A stretch of DNA of 64,000 nt from Rhynchopus sp. YZ270_cl-10 (GCA_964035575.1 OZ037913.1:1-64000); one strand, 5' to 3'; positions 21,424-32,544 are shown, numbered from the stretch's first letter. The notes: generated from the letters alone by a model not told the origin. Program-made: numbers and translations.

Positions 21424-23269
21424 GAGCTGTGGAGCTGTGGAGCTGTGGAGCTGTGGAGCTGTGGAGCTGTGGAGCTGTGGAGCTGTGGAGCTGTGGAGCT
21501 GTGGAGCTGTGGAGCTGTGGAGCTGTGGAGCTGTGGAGCTGTGGAGCTGTGGAGCTGTGGAGCTGTGGAGCTGTGGAGCTGTGGAGCTGTGGAGCTGTGG
21601 AGCTGTGGAGCTGTGGAGCTGTGGAGCTGTGGAGCTGTGGAGCTGTGGAGCTGTGGAGCTGTGGAGCTGTGGAGCTGTGGAGCTGTGGAGCTGTGGAGCT
21701 GTGGAGCTGTGGAGCTGTGGAGCTGTGGAGCTGTGGAGCTGTGGAGCTGTGGAGCTGTGGAGCTGTGGAGCTGTGGAGCTGTGGAGCTGTGGAGCTGTGG
21801 AGCTGTGGAGCTGTGGAGCTGTGGAGCTGTGGAGCTGTGGAGCTGTGGAGCTGTGGAGCTGTGGAGCTGTGGAGCTGTGGAGCTGTGGAGCTGTGGAGCT
21901 GTGGAGCTGTGGAGCTGTGGAGCTGTGGAGCTGTGGAGCTGTGGAGCTGTGGAGCTGTGGAGCTGTGGAGCTGTGGAGCTGTGGAGCTGTGGAGCTGTGG
22001 AGCTGTGGAGCTGTGGAGCTGTGGAGCTGTGGAGCTGTGGAGCTGTGGAGCTGTGGAGCTGTGGAGCTGTGGAGCTGTGGAGCTGTGGAGCTGTGGAGCT
22101 GTGGAGCTGTGGAGCTGTGGAGCTGTGGAGCTGTGGAGCTGTGGAGCTGTGGAGCTGTGGAGCTGTGGAGCTGTGGAGCTGTGGAGCTGTGGAGCTGTGG
22201 AGCTGTGGAGCTGTGGAGCTGTGGAGCTGTGGAGCTGTGGAGCTGTGGAGCTGTGGAGCTGTGGAGCTGTGGAGCTGTGGAGCTGTGGAGCTGTGGAGCT
22301 GTGGAGCTGTGGAGCTGTGGAGCTGTGGAGCTGTGGAGCTGTGGAGCTGTGGAGCTGTGGAGCTGTGGAGCTGTGGAGCTGTGGAGCTGTGGAGCTGTGG
22401 AGCTGTGGAGCTGTGGAGCTGTGGAGCTGTGGAGCTGTGGAGCTGTGGAGCTGTGGAGCTGTGGAGCTGTGGAGCTGTGGAGCTGTGGAGCTGTGGAGCT
22501 GTGGAGCTGTGGAGCTGTGGAGCTGTGGAGCTGTGGAGCTGTGGAGCTGTGGAGCTGTGGAGCTGTGGAGCTGTGGAGCTGTGGAGCTGTGGAGCTGTGG
22601 AGCTGTGGAGCTGTGGAGCTGTGGAGCTGTGGAGCTGTGGAGCTGTGGAGCTGTGGAGCTGTGGAGCTGTGGAGCTGTGGAGCTGTGGAGCTGTGGAGCT
22701 GTGGAGCTGTGGAGCTGTGGAGCTGTGGAGCTGTGGAGCTGTGGAGCTGTGGAGCTGTGGAGCTGTGGAGCTGTGGAGCTGTGGAGCTGTGGAGCTGTGG
22801 AGCTGTGGAGCTGTGGAGCTGTGGAGCTGTGGAGCTGTGGAGCTGTGGAGCTGTGGAGCTGTGGAGCTGTGGAGCTGTGGAGCTGTGGAGCTGTGGAGCT
22901 GTGGAGCTGTGGAGCTGTGGAGCTGTGGAGCTGTGGAGCTGTGGAGCTGTGGAGCTGTGGAGCTGTGGAGCTGTGGAGCTGTGGAGCTGTGGAGCTGTGG
23001 AGCTGTGGAGCTGTGGAGCTGTGGAGCTGTGGAGCTGTGGAGCTGTGGAGCTGTGGAGCTGTGGAGCTGTGGAGCTGTGGAGCTGTGGAGCTGTGGAGCT
23101 GTGGAGCTGTGGAGCTGTGGAGCTGTGGAGCTGTGGAGCTGTGGAGCTGTGGAGCTGTGGAGCTGTGGAGCTGTGGAGCTGTGGAGCTGTGGAGCTGTGG
23201 AGCTGTGGAGCTGTGGAGCTGTGGAGCTGTGGAGCTGTGGAGCTGTGGAGCTGTGGAGCTGTGGAGCTG
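21424..23269 (+). repeat. (GAGCTGTG)230 array
   Basis: 1846 bp, 230 full copies plus 6 bp. I saw no substitution in any of them. Open frames of more than 600 codons cross it on both strands because 24 bp (three units) contain no stop. They are repeat artefacts. The array is bounded by CTTCCCAGTACA on the left and GGTCCAGCAGCGTGG on the right. Confidence 0.98.
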
Positions 23270-25168
23270 GTCCAGCAGCGTGGACATGCATGATGAACCT
23301 GTATGATGTTGACGAGTTTGAGTGGGGGTAGTTTAGCACCCTCCAAGTTTTGAAAAATTGATTTGAGGCTGTTGCTGTGTTTCTTTGTCAAAAGGGTGCG
23401 CGCTCAATATACACTGAACATTTGTCAAGTTTTGCGAGGGAAGACAGATGCTCGCATACATGAGTCAACGAAGGCCCAGTTTAATCATTTGTGTGTTTTT
23501 TTTTTTTTTTTTTGTCGTTCACTGTTTCCTTGAAACTCTGTAGGGAACACAGATTTCCTGACAAGTTGTTTGCTGACATGCCTGACAAAGTTTCTATCGA
23601 TGAAGCTTTTTTCTTTTCAGCGTGACTTTTTGTACGCGAATCAAGAATTAGTCAAGCATGACTGTGGAAACCCACTACTCCAGAAAATAGGGTTGTCTCC
23701 AGAACAAGGCAAACTCAGACCCGAGGGAACCCCTGTAAAGATATTCAAGTTGTATTTTACACAAGTGAAACATGTTTTGTTGAAACTAACCAAAAAAGAG
23801 GGACGCTCGTCAAGGTAGGATAATAGTGGGCAATTGCAAGACGTTGGGTGGGTCGCAACTCGTATTTGTTTTGCAATATGAGCCTTGTTGAGTATTTTTT
23901 ATCGCCCACAGGCAACTAGTGATTTTTACCGTGAACTCGTGCAATCCTGATGGATGCGGACAAGGCCACTTTCTTCCTATTTGATGGGTCTATTTTTGGT
24001 TTGGAAAGAGCTTGAAAAACGAACCGGAACAAAATAAAGAAAAAGCTCCAACAAGGAAACTTGAAAGATGTGTGTCCCATGGGCATACACACCCGAACAA
24101 GACGTACAGTGGGATGAACCACGCGCAGGATTCACACACCGGTACCAGTGAATGTTTCTCTATTGGGGTACATGCGCACACAATGAAAATGCTGAAGGCA
24201 ACATTTTGCTGTTTCGTTATTGTTGTTATTTTTTTGGGGGGGTGGTCGCACAACCACATAAAGATTTTCTGACAATGGCCGACACTGGGCAGCGAAGACC
24301 AGAAGCCTAAAGGCAAGTAAAGGGTTCGGGAATTGCCCCGAGAGAAAATTCTCTCAAAAAGAGGGCGTTGTGCGTTGTGATTTAGAGTCGCCAGTCTAAC
24401 ATATTATCCAAACAAAAAACAAAAAATGTGGCACTCCTTGGGTCGGTGTACACTAACACAACAAAATTCCCAATTTTGATTCCTCAATATTACCCCTCCC
24501 TTCCTTTCACTGCACTATAATTTGTGGACCCGCAGTGTTCACGATGGTTTACTACAAAGAAAAAACTTGGAGTAGTTCCGTACCTAAAAAGACACGGTTT
24601 CTGTGGGATGTGCTCGTTGAAAAAAGTAGCGCGCAGTCGCACCACGACTGCCTAGGCGGGGTCCCAAACAGTTCACTGGGGATCCTTAGAGATAAAGAAA
24701 GCGGGTAAAAGATAACAAGAAAGGATACCAGTAAAAAACTTCCCAACACCCAACTCACGCACATTTTGAAAAAAGTCAACACAACTGCCACCAATGCATT
24801 TTCTTTTTTCGGTTTTGCACTTTCGGAGTTGTGGACAAAAAAGCGTGAAGGGTCTTGGCGCTGGGCCCAAGAAAAAAGTTGGGTAAGAATTTTCTGATTC
24901 TGGTCAACCACCACACATCATTGCATGCATGAAAACGCCATGGCAATAAGCATCTGAAGATGCTCTTCTGGACACTTGCTCTTCTAGAAATATTGTACTC
25001 ACTGCTGCTATTTAAAAAAAGATGTGAGGAAAAGGTGTGTGACAGCGTGACAGTGATGTGGTGTGACGATATATACCCGGTTCATCTACCGGGTACCCCT
25101 TTTGTTACTTTTTATCAAGTCACAAAAATGAACTTCTTTTTTTTTTTTTTTTTTGGTTTCCCCCCCCC
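23270..25168. other. 1.9 kb without a recognisable gene
   Basis: Short frames exist (for example 82 codons ending at 23818 on the plus strand, and 120 codons from 24914 on the minus strand). None has a recognisable motif. One copy of the recurrent small hairpin motif (TTGAAAGATGTGTG, then CCCATGGG) lies at 24059-24096. T- and C-homopolymers end the stretch. Confidence 0.5.
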
Positions 25169-25343
25169 CCTAGGCATACATAGCGTGCGAACGGCTCATT
25201 CGCATCATTCGCATCCTGTTCGCATTGGGTATTCGCATCCTGTTCGCATTGGCCAATGCGAACAGGATGCGAATGACATGCGAATAACATTTATTATGGG
25301 GTGGCGACAGGCAAGTTCTCATTTTTTGGTCAATTTCCGCACT

Positions 25344-25676
25344 ACACAGTACACACAGTACACACAGTACACACAGTACACACAGTACACACAGTACACA
25401 CAGTACACACAGTACACACAGTACACACAGTACACACAGTACACACAGTACACACAGTACACACAGTACACACAGTACACACAGTACACACAGTACACAC
25501 AGTACACACAGTACACACAATATACACAGTATACACAGTATACACAGTATACACAGTATACACAGTATACACAGTATACACAGTATACACAGTATACACA
25601 GTATACACAGTATACACAGTATACACAGTATACACAGTATACACAGTATACACAGTATACACAGTATACACAGTAT
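25344..25676 (+). repeat. 9-bp array: (ACACAGTAC)19 then (ACACAGTAT)18
   Basis: The first 171 bp are pure ACACAGTAC. One transitional ACACAATAT follows at 25515. The rest is ACACAGTAT to 25676. The left flank (AAGTTCTCATTTTTTGGTCA, ending TTTCCGC) recurs before the array at 36086. Confidence 0.97.
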
Positions 25677-26082
25677 ACCATAGCTGATAAGCTAATAAAG
25701 CCTAATAGGATATTAGCCTATTTAAGCCTTATAGAATAGGCTAATGAAACTGGAATAGGCTAATATTTTATTAGCCTATTCCAGTCCTTCCCAGCTACCA
25801 CTGGTGGTACGGTGGTAGCTGGCTTAACCCGTTAAACAAATCCGAAAAATCCAAAATTTAAGGCCAACTCCGTTACAGACACAACACAACTTATTTCTCT
25901 TGTGTTTTTTCACTGATGAGCGTGAGTGAGGTGTATGTTACAGCACCGACTGCAGCCTACGTCTAAGATGGCATATAATAGGCTATTAGCCCAATATTAG
26001 CCTATTATAAGACATACTGTGGGTGTTATAACGTTATCGATAACGTTCTAACAAGTGTTATTTTGGAATAACGTTATTCAGC
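25677..26082. repeat. Palindrome-rich spacer
   Basis: There is a 15-bp-stem hairpin around CTGGAATAGGCTAAT and its complement (about 25749-25784). A 10-bp stem CAGCTACCAC with GTGGTAGCTG lies at about 25794-25824. AACGTTATCGATAACGTT at about 26030 is a perfect palindrome. TTAGCCTAT and ATAGGCTAA are repeated throughout. No gene. Confidence 0.8.
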
Positions 26083-26652
26083 AGTACAGTACAGTACAGT
26101 ACAGTACAGTACAGTACAGTACAGTACAGTACAGTACAGTACAGTACAGTACAGTACAGTACAGTACAGTACAGTACAGTACAGTACAGTACAGTACAGT
26201 ACAGTACAGTACAGTACAGTACAGTACAGTACAGTACAGTACAGTACAGTACAGTACAGTACAGTACAGTACAGTACAGTACAGTACAGTACAGTACAGT
26301 ACAGTACAGTACAGTACAGTACAGTACAGTACAGTACAGTACAGTACAGTACAGTACAGTACAGTACAGTACAGTACAGTACAGTACAGTACAGTACAGT
26401 ACAGTACAGTACAGTACAGTACAGTACAGTACAGTACAGTACAGTACAGTACAGTACAGTACAGTACAGTACAGTACAGTACAGTACAGTACAGTACAGT
26501 ACAGTACAGTACAGTACAGTACAGTACAGTACAGTACAGTACAGTACAGTACAGTACAGTACAGTACAGTACAGTACAGTACAGTACAGTACAGTACAGT
26601 ACAGTACAGTACAGTACAGTACAGTACAGTACAGTACAGTACAGTACAGTAC
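26083..26652 (+). repeat. (AGTAC)114 array
   Basis: 570 bp of perfect 5-bp repeat. Open frames through it are artefacts. Confidence 0.98.
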
Positions 26653-26981
26653 CCCTGCTAACGACCCACCCAGAGTGGGACAAAAAAAGCTCATCCCAAA
26701 ATATGCCGATCACAAAAAATCACAAAAAACCCCGATCATCCAACAATCACACACCCACAGAATTCACACACTACTATAACATTCGCACTACGTTCGCATC
26801 ATTCGCACTATGTTCGCACTGTGTTCGCATCGTTCGCATCATTCGCACATGCGAATATAGTGCGAATATAGTGCGAATGATGCGAATGATGCGAACGACA
26901 ATGCGAATGGATGCGAACAGGATGCGAATGCATTCGCACATGCGAATATATGCGAATGGTCATTCGCACGCTATGTATGCC

Positions 26982-28170
26982 TAGGTGGGGGCAAAACCCC
27001 TATTTTTTTGAGGCATTTCGATTTTTTTGGATTTACGCGCAAAGTACCCGCAAACCACCGAAAATTTCGGGTCAGAGATGGTTTTGGGGTGTGGTTTGGG
27101 GGTGTTCTATAGGTGAGACACCCCAGAGATACAAAAAAATGGAAAAAAATAGCAAAAATAGACCATTTTGGCCGTTTGGGCCATATTGGTCAAAATGGCC
27201 ATTTTTGACCAATATTTCAAAAAAAAAGCAAAATTTTGTCATCATTAGGCCTGTCTGGGCACAAATATGCCCCAAAAATGTCCCGCGAGTCCATTCCGAC
27301 CTGTTTTGAACACATTTATCGCCCTTTTTGGTGTTTTTTTTGGTGTTTTGAGGTCAAAAAATATCCCCTGACTATCCCCTGGCAGCCCTGGGCCGCGACT
27401 TGCGCCCTGCTTTTGGACCCCCTCTGGGCCAAAAAATGGGTGAAAACCCCCGAAAAAGCACTCCGGGAACCCAGATAGTTCCAAATATCCACTAGAAACC
27501 CACCCAAACACCTCAAAAACATGCCAGAAAAATATTTTCAAAAACACACTTTTTTCAAAAAGTTCATCTGGGCAGGTTCCATAATGACTTATTTGAAAAA
27601 GTGTGTTTTTGAAAATGTTTTTCTGGCATGTTTTTGAGGTGTTTGGGTGGGTTTCTAGTGGATATTTGGAACTATCTGGGTTCCCGGAGTGCTTTTTCGG
27701 GGGTTTTCACCCATTTTTTGGCCCAGAGGGGGTCCAAAAGCAGGGCGCAAGTCGCGGCCCAGGGCTGCCAGGGGATAGTCAGGGGATCTTTTTTCACCTA
27801 AAAACGCCAAAAAACGGCCAAAAAAAGTACCTAAAGTGTCCAAAACAGGTCGGAATGGACTCACAGGACCTCCCTGGGGTAGTTTTGTGCCCAAGCAGCT
27901 GTCATGATGTCGAAATTTTGCTGTTTTTTTGATTTTTTTGTCCAAAAATGGTCATTTTACCCAACATGGCCAAAACCGTCAAAAGGCCACTTTTTCACTA
28001 TTTTTTTGCATTTTTTCATATTCTGAGGTGCCCTTATCATGGATTTTCGGGTCACAGGGTGTTTCTGACCCATTTCTGGGGGTGTATGAGGGGTGGTTTG
28101 TGGGTACTTTGCGCGGAAGTCCAAAAAAGTCAAAATGCCTCACCCGTCCTGAAGGTTTTGCCCCCACCTA
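26982..28170. mobile_element. Foldback element, 1.19 kb
   Basis: The left arm (from TAGGTGGGGGCAAAAC at 26982 to about 27560) and the right arm (about 27592 to GTTTTGCCCCCACCTA at 28170) are inverted copies around a 31-bp spacer centred near 27576. The inner 220 bp of each arm are almost identical, and the outer parts are diverged but alignable. The arms encode mirrored short frames that are not genes. A 25-bp C-run follows at 28171. This is typical of foldback-type non-autonomous elements, or of a palindrome made by inverted duplication. Confidence 0.75.
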
Positions 28171-28578
28171 CCCCCCCCCCCCCCCCCCCCCCCCCTTTTT
28201 TTTTTGATGAAAAGCCGACAACTGACCTGCTTTTATTCTAAAAGCCACAGAGCATCAGCATACCATCAAACCCTCCCATTCATTTGGTTGTACACCTGAG
28301 CTTCAGAAAAAGCTCTGAAACCCATTGGAACCGCCGAAGACAATCCGACTGCATGACAAAACGAACTTGGCTAGCAAGGCGTTCTGCATAGCAGTCACAA
28401 AATAAAACACAAACAAAACAAATCAAAACAACACACGAGATGGTACATATCTCAAACTTTGAACATAGATCACGTCTCTGGGCTTGCGAACAGACCTAAA
28501 CGCAAAGAAGGTAGTCCGTCTTGATATCTCCATCCCACCCTCCTTTGCACAGCTAAGGCGACAGACACAATATCATGG
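28171..28578. other. C-run and gene-free spacer
   Basis: About 25 C followed by 10 T, then about 370 bp of unique sequence leading to the 3' side of the first minus-strand gene. I see nothing coding. It presumably includes that gene's 3' untranslated region. Confidence 0.6.
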
Positions 28579-29799
28579 TCACTCCAAATGAGACAAAAAC
28601 GAAAGTATGACCTCTGGTGCCCAAGGAGTCATCCTCTTCCCAGCGGGCCAATCCATTGAATGCGCGCCGTACTCAGTAACGAGCGAGACGAGGTGGGGGT
28701 TCTTCTCAAACCTCTGGAAGGGGAGGAAGAAGGCTGGGATGATGGGGTCGTTCTGTGCGTGGAGGAACATCACTGGGCGCGAGATGTCCTCAAGCACATG
28801 CGCAGAGGACGCTTGCTCGTAGTACTCGTCTGCACCGTTGCAGCCCATGATGGGGGCTGTCACACTGTCGTCGAACTCGTAGAGGTTGGAAGCCTTCCTC
28901 ATTGTCGGCACATCCACCCCTGGGTGGCCTGGGTCCAGGAACACATTTTCTACCTCCCTCCTCACGTTGTGCAGACTTCTCGTGAGGAAGGGGTCAAAGA
29001 GGAGCTTTCCGAGGAAACCATTTGTGAGGTTGTGCATCAATTTCGGGCAGTCCACAGGACCCGCAAGGCTGCACCCCCCCGCAAGCTCGCAGGCTGCACC
29101 CTCTTCGCCCATGTACTTGACAAGGTAGTTGCCGCCCATGGAGAAGCCGACAGCGTACATCTTCTCGTCTGGCCCCACTTTCTCCCTGACGTGGGTCACA
29201 ACACGTCTGAAGTCATGTGTGTACCCGCACGAGTAGAGGAATGGGGTGTCAATCGGGATACCTCCCCTCCCTCGCGGGTGGAACACAACAGGGCGGTACT
29301 GCTGGGGGGAGTTTGCCAGCGCCTTGCACACCCGCATCACATACGCGGAGTTGAAGTCGCCTGTGAGACCCGGGCAGATGAAGACGATGGGGCCCTTGTT
29401 CTCAGGCTTGTGCCACGCAATAACGACACGCCCCTTGGGGATGAAGTCGGGGCAGCACAGGTACGGTGCACCTTCCTTGAAATGTACGTCATCGAGGGCG
29501 ACCGTTTCTTTCGTGTACGTAATGCCTTCGGAGTTGCTTCTGACGAAGTCGGCTGTGACCGTCTGTGCAATGGCGCCAGGAAGGTACAGGGTTGGGCGGT
29601 ATCTCAAAGCGTTTGCGGTCTTTGCAAAGTTTGCAATAGCTCCATGGGGCTTGGCACCCATGGTCACCATCACACTACCTTTCGGCAGTTTGGTACACAT
29701 ACACCTGCGGGCCCCATCCAAGTGTTCGAGGAGCACGGTGATCAGGTACAGAACACCAGTGACAATCAATGTACCCCCAATGACGTACATCATCTGCAT
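28579..29799 (-). CDS. Alpha/beta hydrolase, ABHD1/3-YheT-EMB8 type
   Basis: 406 residues. The N terminus has a hydrophobic segment (about residues 4-24), as in the membrane-anchored ABHD1/2/3 proteins. The hydrolase fold follows. The oxyanion-side motif CPGLTGDFNSAYV is at 142-154, with RGRGG at 176-180. The nucleophile elbow GFSMGGNY has Ser220. A candidate acid Asp351 lies in AQNDPI and a candidate base His380 in GAHSMDW, giving a complete Ser-Asp-His triad. Family members act as esterases, lipases or phospholipases, but the substrate cannot be told here. The start at 29799 gives the usual length. MM at residues 3-4 offers slightly later alternatives. The nearest gene upstream in transcription order is IGPD. 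The frame is open without introns. Confidence 0.92.
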   Translation of the reverse strand: MQMMYVIGGTLIVTGVLYLITVLLEHLDGARRCMCTKLPKGSVMVTMGAKPHGAIANFAKTANALRYRPTLYLPGAIAQTVTADFVRSNSEGITYTKETVALDDVHFKEGAPYLCCPDFIPKGRVVIAWHKPENKGPIVFICPGLTGDFNSAYVMRVCKALANSPQQYRPVVFHPRGRGGIPIDTPFLYSCGYTHDFRRVVTHVREKVGPDEKMYAVGFSMGGNYLVKYMGEEGAACELAGGCSLAGPVDCPKLMHNLTNGFLGKLLFDPFLTRSLHNVRREVENVFLDPGHPGVDVPTMRKASNLYEFDDSVTAPIMGCNGADEYYEQASSAHVLEDISRPVMFLHAQNDPIIPAFFLPFQRFEKNPHLVSLVTEYGAHSMDWPAGKRMTPWAPEVILSFLSHLE

Positions 29800-30440
29800 C
29801 TTGCTGTTTGTTAAGCTTTCTTTCTTTCTTTCTTTTTTGTCTGTTGGGGGGTGATGTGAACTCTGGGGTGGCTGGGGCAGTCAGTGAAAAGAATTTTCGC
29901 CTTTTTTATATATTTTCCTAACTGCGGTGCGCTGGTTCTTAGTGACCTAGCCAACTACTGGTGGATTTTGGAATTAAATTGCACAAAAAGAAAGAAAAGA
30001 AGAAAAGTTGGTCAGATAACCTGCCTCCTATGGTTAAATAAAACTAGTACGACGAATGTGCTCTCGTGCAGATATGCATCTACATCTAAACTCAAAAGAG
30101 GTTGAACGTCACCTGCACGACAGTGAGAATCCAGTATTTACAAAGTTCTGTCTGGCACACTCGGCTGGTGCACGATCTTAAAATACCGGCTGCCCTAGGC
30201 TTGTTTGTATCAACCACAATAATTGTTTCCTTCAGACAACGGGCACAGGTGTAGCATGCCACTTCAGCCACCTTAGCAGCTGGCATACACTGAAGGGCAA
30301 GGTCCTGCCCTTGGCCGACCCAAAGAAAACACTACGTTTTTTTCCCCCTCGGTGTTTTGTTTTGTTTTTTTTTTTCATTTTATTTTTGAAAGGGCATTTC
30401 TTTTTCCAGTGAAGGAGGGTTCCTTTGCAGGACTTTGGTC
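29800..30440. other. Spacer between IGPD and hydrolase
   Basis: The 5' side of the hydrolase has CCCCCCAACAG on the coding strand, a possible acceptor. At 30060-30110 there is a CTCTCGTGCAGATATGCAT, then CATCTAAACT motif like the one at 59860. I see no gene. Confidence 0.5.
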
Positions 30441-31034
30441 TCATGCAGAAAGCGTTCCCTTCGTGGAAGGGACACCGGCAGAGGCGTCTGGACGGAGTGC
30501 CGCTCTGAGCGCCACTGCGGTGGCCTTGAACGCGGACTCCGCTCTGTGGTGGTCGTTGAACCCTTTCAAGGTGTCAACGTGCAGCGTCAGCCGTGCCTCT
30601 GTTGCGAAGGACTCCAGCACATGAGGAATCATCTCGCACGACATCGTGCCAAGCATCTCGCGCTTCAACCCCAGGTCAATGCATGCGTGCGGACGACCGG
30701 AAATATCGACCACCGCACGCGACAGCGCTTCGTCCAAAGGACAGTACGCATGCCCGTACCGCGTGATGCCTGCAGGTTCGCCCAACGCCTGTTTAAACGC
30801 CTGCCCAAGCGCAAGCCCGCAATCTTCAGCTGTGTGGTGGTCATCGATGTGCAAGTCGCCGTTGCAGCGCAGCTTCAAGTCTATTCTGCTGTGTTTGCTG
30901 AAGGCACTGAGCATGTGGTCCAGGAAACCGATTCCGGTGTCCACATCGTGCTCGCCTGTCCCGTACAACGAGAGTTCGCAGTTGATGCTTGTTTCCTTTG
31001 TTGAGCGCTCGACAGCACCACGGAACGTATCCAT
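30441..31034 (-). CDS. HIS3: Imidazoleglycerol-phosphate dehydratase
   Basis: 197 residues, the normal length of the single-domain enzyme. It dehydrates imidazole-glycerol phosphate to imidazole-acetol phosphate in histidine synthesis. The metal-binding signatures are all present: GIGFLDHML at 34-42, [17 protein letters not shown] at 64-80, the SGRPHACID region at 112-120, and [18 protein letters not shown] at 159-176. The usual ending VPSTKGTL is also present. These carry the His and Glu ligands of the two Mn sites, so the enzyme should be active. On the coding strand CACCTCCCCTCCCAG lies about 25 bp before the ATG. Parasitic kinetoplastids do not make histidine, so a euglenozoan host would have to be free-living and more self-sufficient. 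No other histidine gene is in the window. Confidence 0.97.
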   Translation of the reverse strand: MDTFRGAVERSTKETSINCELSLYGTGEHDVDTGIGFLDHMLSAFSKHSRIDLKLRCNGDLHIDDHHTAEDCGLALGQAFKQALGEPAGITRYGHAYCPLDEALSRAVVDISGRPHACIDLGLKREMLGTMSCEMIPHVLESFATEARLTLHVDTLKGFNDHHRAESAFKATAVALRAALRPDASAGVPSTKGTLSA

Positions 31035-31057
31035 TGTTGAGGCTTTTGTGTAGCGTG

Positions 31058-31077
31058 CTGGGAGGGGAGGTGAGGGT
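31058..31077 (-). promoter_or_regulatory. Pyrimidine tract and AG acceptor before IGPD
   Basis: On the coding strand this reads CACCCTCACCTCCCCTCCCAG, about 23 bp before ATG. The form fits a trans- or cis-splice acceptor. Because the frame begins just downstream and no upstream exon is visible, trans-splicing is the simpler reading. Confidence 0.4.
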
Positions 31078-32544
31078 GATGGCGTGGGTGTATTCGCTTG
31101 GTCAGATCGTCTCGCTGGAATAATGTAAAGTGCGTGGGTTTTCTTTTTGTGTTGTGTGAGAATCTGCTATCTTTCTTAGAAATTGGGGGAATAGAAAGTT
31201 GTACTTTTAGAATACTGATCAAAAAGAAAAAGGACCAAAAAAAAAAAAAAAAAAAACTCAAGGAACGTGAGATCCAAAGGGAAGCCTGAAGATGTACGTG
31301 CCTCACAGGCACATCTCTCAAAAAGGGGGCAGTGTTGCGCGGTATGTAGGGATAGCTTTGGAAAAATAGAAGTCCCCGGACGGCACCATTCCAAGCACTT
31401 TGGACCCTTTGTGTCGTCACATTCAATCAAAAGAAAAGAAAACTTGAAAGATAAATGTGCCTCTCGTGCACATCGAAAAGGGGGGGATAAAAAAATCAGG
31501 TCCACTACTTTTCCATTTATTTCTACTGATCTTCAGGGAGTAAGGAGTGAGAAGATCACAACAGCAAAACTCTACTGCCCAACAATGCAGTGCCTCATCT
31601 AAGCTAGGGGACGCACGGGTTGCTTACCTTTTTTTTTCCCCCTCCAATTCTTCTTCCCTTTTTTTCCACATTACTTCGGGGTTTCGCCGTCACGCATTGT
31701 ACTGACTGTTACTGGAGGAAATGGGCTGCGCAAAAAAACATGCCGCTTTCCCTCTCACGGGGCATGCGTGCGGTGCCTTCTAGCCGATGGGCTCTCGGAA
31801 GCACACCACCCAGCATAAGGTGTCGACAACACAAGGTTGCCAGCCAGGGCAAGCTCTTCAGGAAAAAGACGACTGCGACTTCACGGGTGACGTAGGGGAG
31901 TTCAACCCCACTGCCAGCCGGAAGGGCTGGTACAGCACCTCCTCTGGTGTATCACTGACCTTACGTACGATGCACGGCTCGAGCCTGTGGGGTTTGTTGT
32001 GTATTTGTGGCGACAATCAGGCGGCTTGTTGTTTTGTTTTTTTTTGTCAAAAAACACTTGTGTGATAATGTTTGGCCCGAGGAAGGCAACAGAGCAGACG
32101 ATGAGAAGCCACAAAAGTGATGTTATCAGGAGTGATAGCGAGTGGTATCACGTATGCCAGTTTGTGAATCACCCATCACCGAGTTAAACATGATGATTGG
32201 GTTGTGGGGGTCTGTGTGAAGGGCAAATCCGGAAGAGGACAAAAAAAAAGAGGTTGACTTGAAAGACAAAACCTCGTGACAGTGTACCTTGGTACATGAC
32301 CGGCTGTACGAAGAAAAACTATGGAATAGGGCAGTAGCATACCAACTCGGAAACATGACTTTCGACTCTTTTGTCGCAGATTCGACCTCAACAAGCAACA
32401 CGTCAACTTGCTTGCAGTAATCCAGTTGGAACCACTGCATCTTGTAGCAAAAGCAACTCCGGTTTATCTGATGTTTTTTTGTTATGATATGGTATGTGTT
32501 ATTTCTTGTTTTGTTTCAGTTACCAACAAAACGCACCCCCTCCA
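31078..32544. other. 1.5 kb without a recognisable gene
   Basis: Two copies of a small hairpin motif lie at 31291-31316 (GTGCCTCACAGGCAC) and 31455-31474 (GTGCCTCTCGTGCAC). The second is preceded by CTTGAAAGAT. Several A-, T- and G-runs are present. Small frames lack recognisable motifs. Confidence 0.5.

Larger units (their letters stand above)
25169..26985. mobile_element. Element with terminal inverted repeats enclosing two satellite arrays
   Basis: CCTAGGCATACATAGCGTGC (start 25169, at least 23 bp matching) is exactly inverted at 26963-26985. Just inside both ends lie many copies of TTCGCAT or ATGCGAA in both orientations, up to about 25290 on the left and from about 26785 on the right. 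This is like the subterminal transposase-binding repeats of DNA transposons such as hAT. No transposase is present, so it would be non-autonomous. The interior holds the 9-bp array, a hairpin-rich stretch and the 5-bp array. Target-site duplication cannot be read because the left end abuts a C-run and the right end abuts the foldback. Confidence 0.65.

Noticed and set aside
21081-23391. Open frames of more than 600 codons across the GAGCTGTG array
   Set aside because: Same reason: pure repeat, open on both strands at once.
24552-24914. 120-codon minus-strand frame with a hydrophobic segment
   Set aside because: No motif, no acceptor-like tract, composition like its surroundings.
25170-26713. 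Tyr-Cys, Gln-Tyr-Thr and Ser-Thr-Val-Gln-Tyr repeat proteins
   Set aside because: Translations of 9-bp and 5-bp arrays, open in several frames on both strands.
27245-27932. Two mirrored frames reading HVFEVFGWVSSGYLELSG
   Set aside because: They are the two arms of the foldback, read from each side. Low-complexity flanks and no family resemblance.
28660-29854. Long plus-strand frames opposite the hydrolase gene
   Set aside because: Shadows of a GC-rich minus-strand gene with a full catalytic triad.
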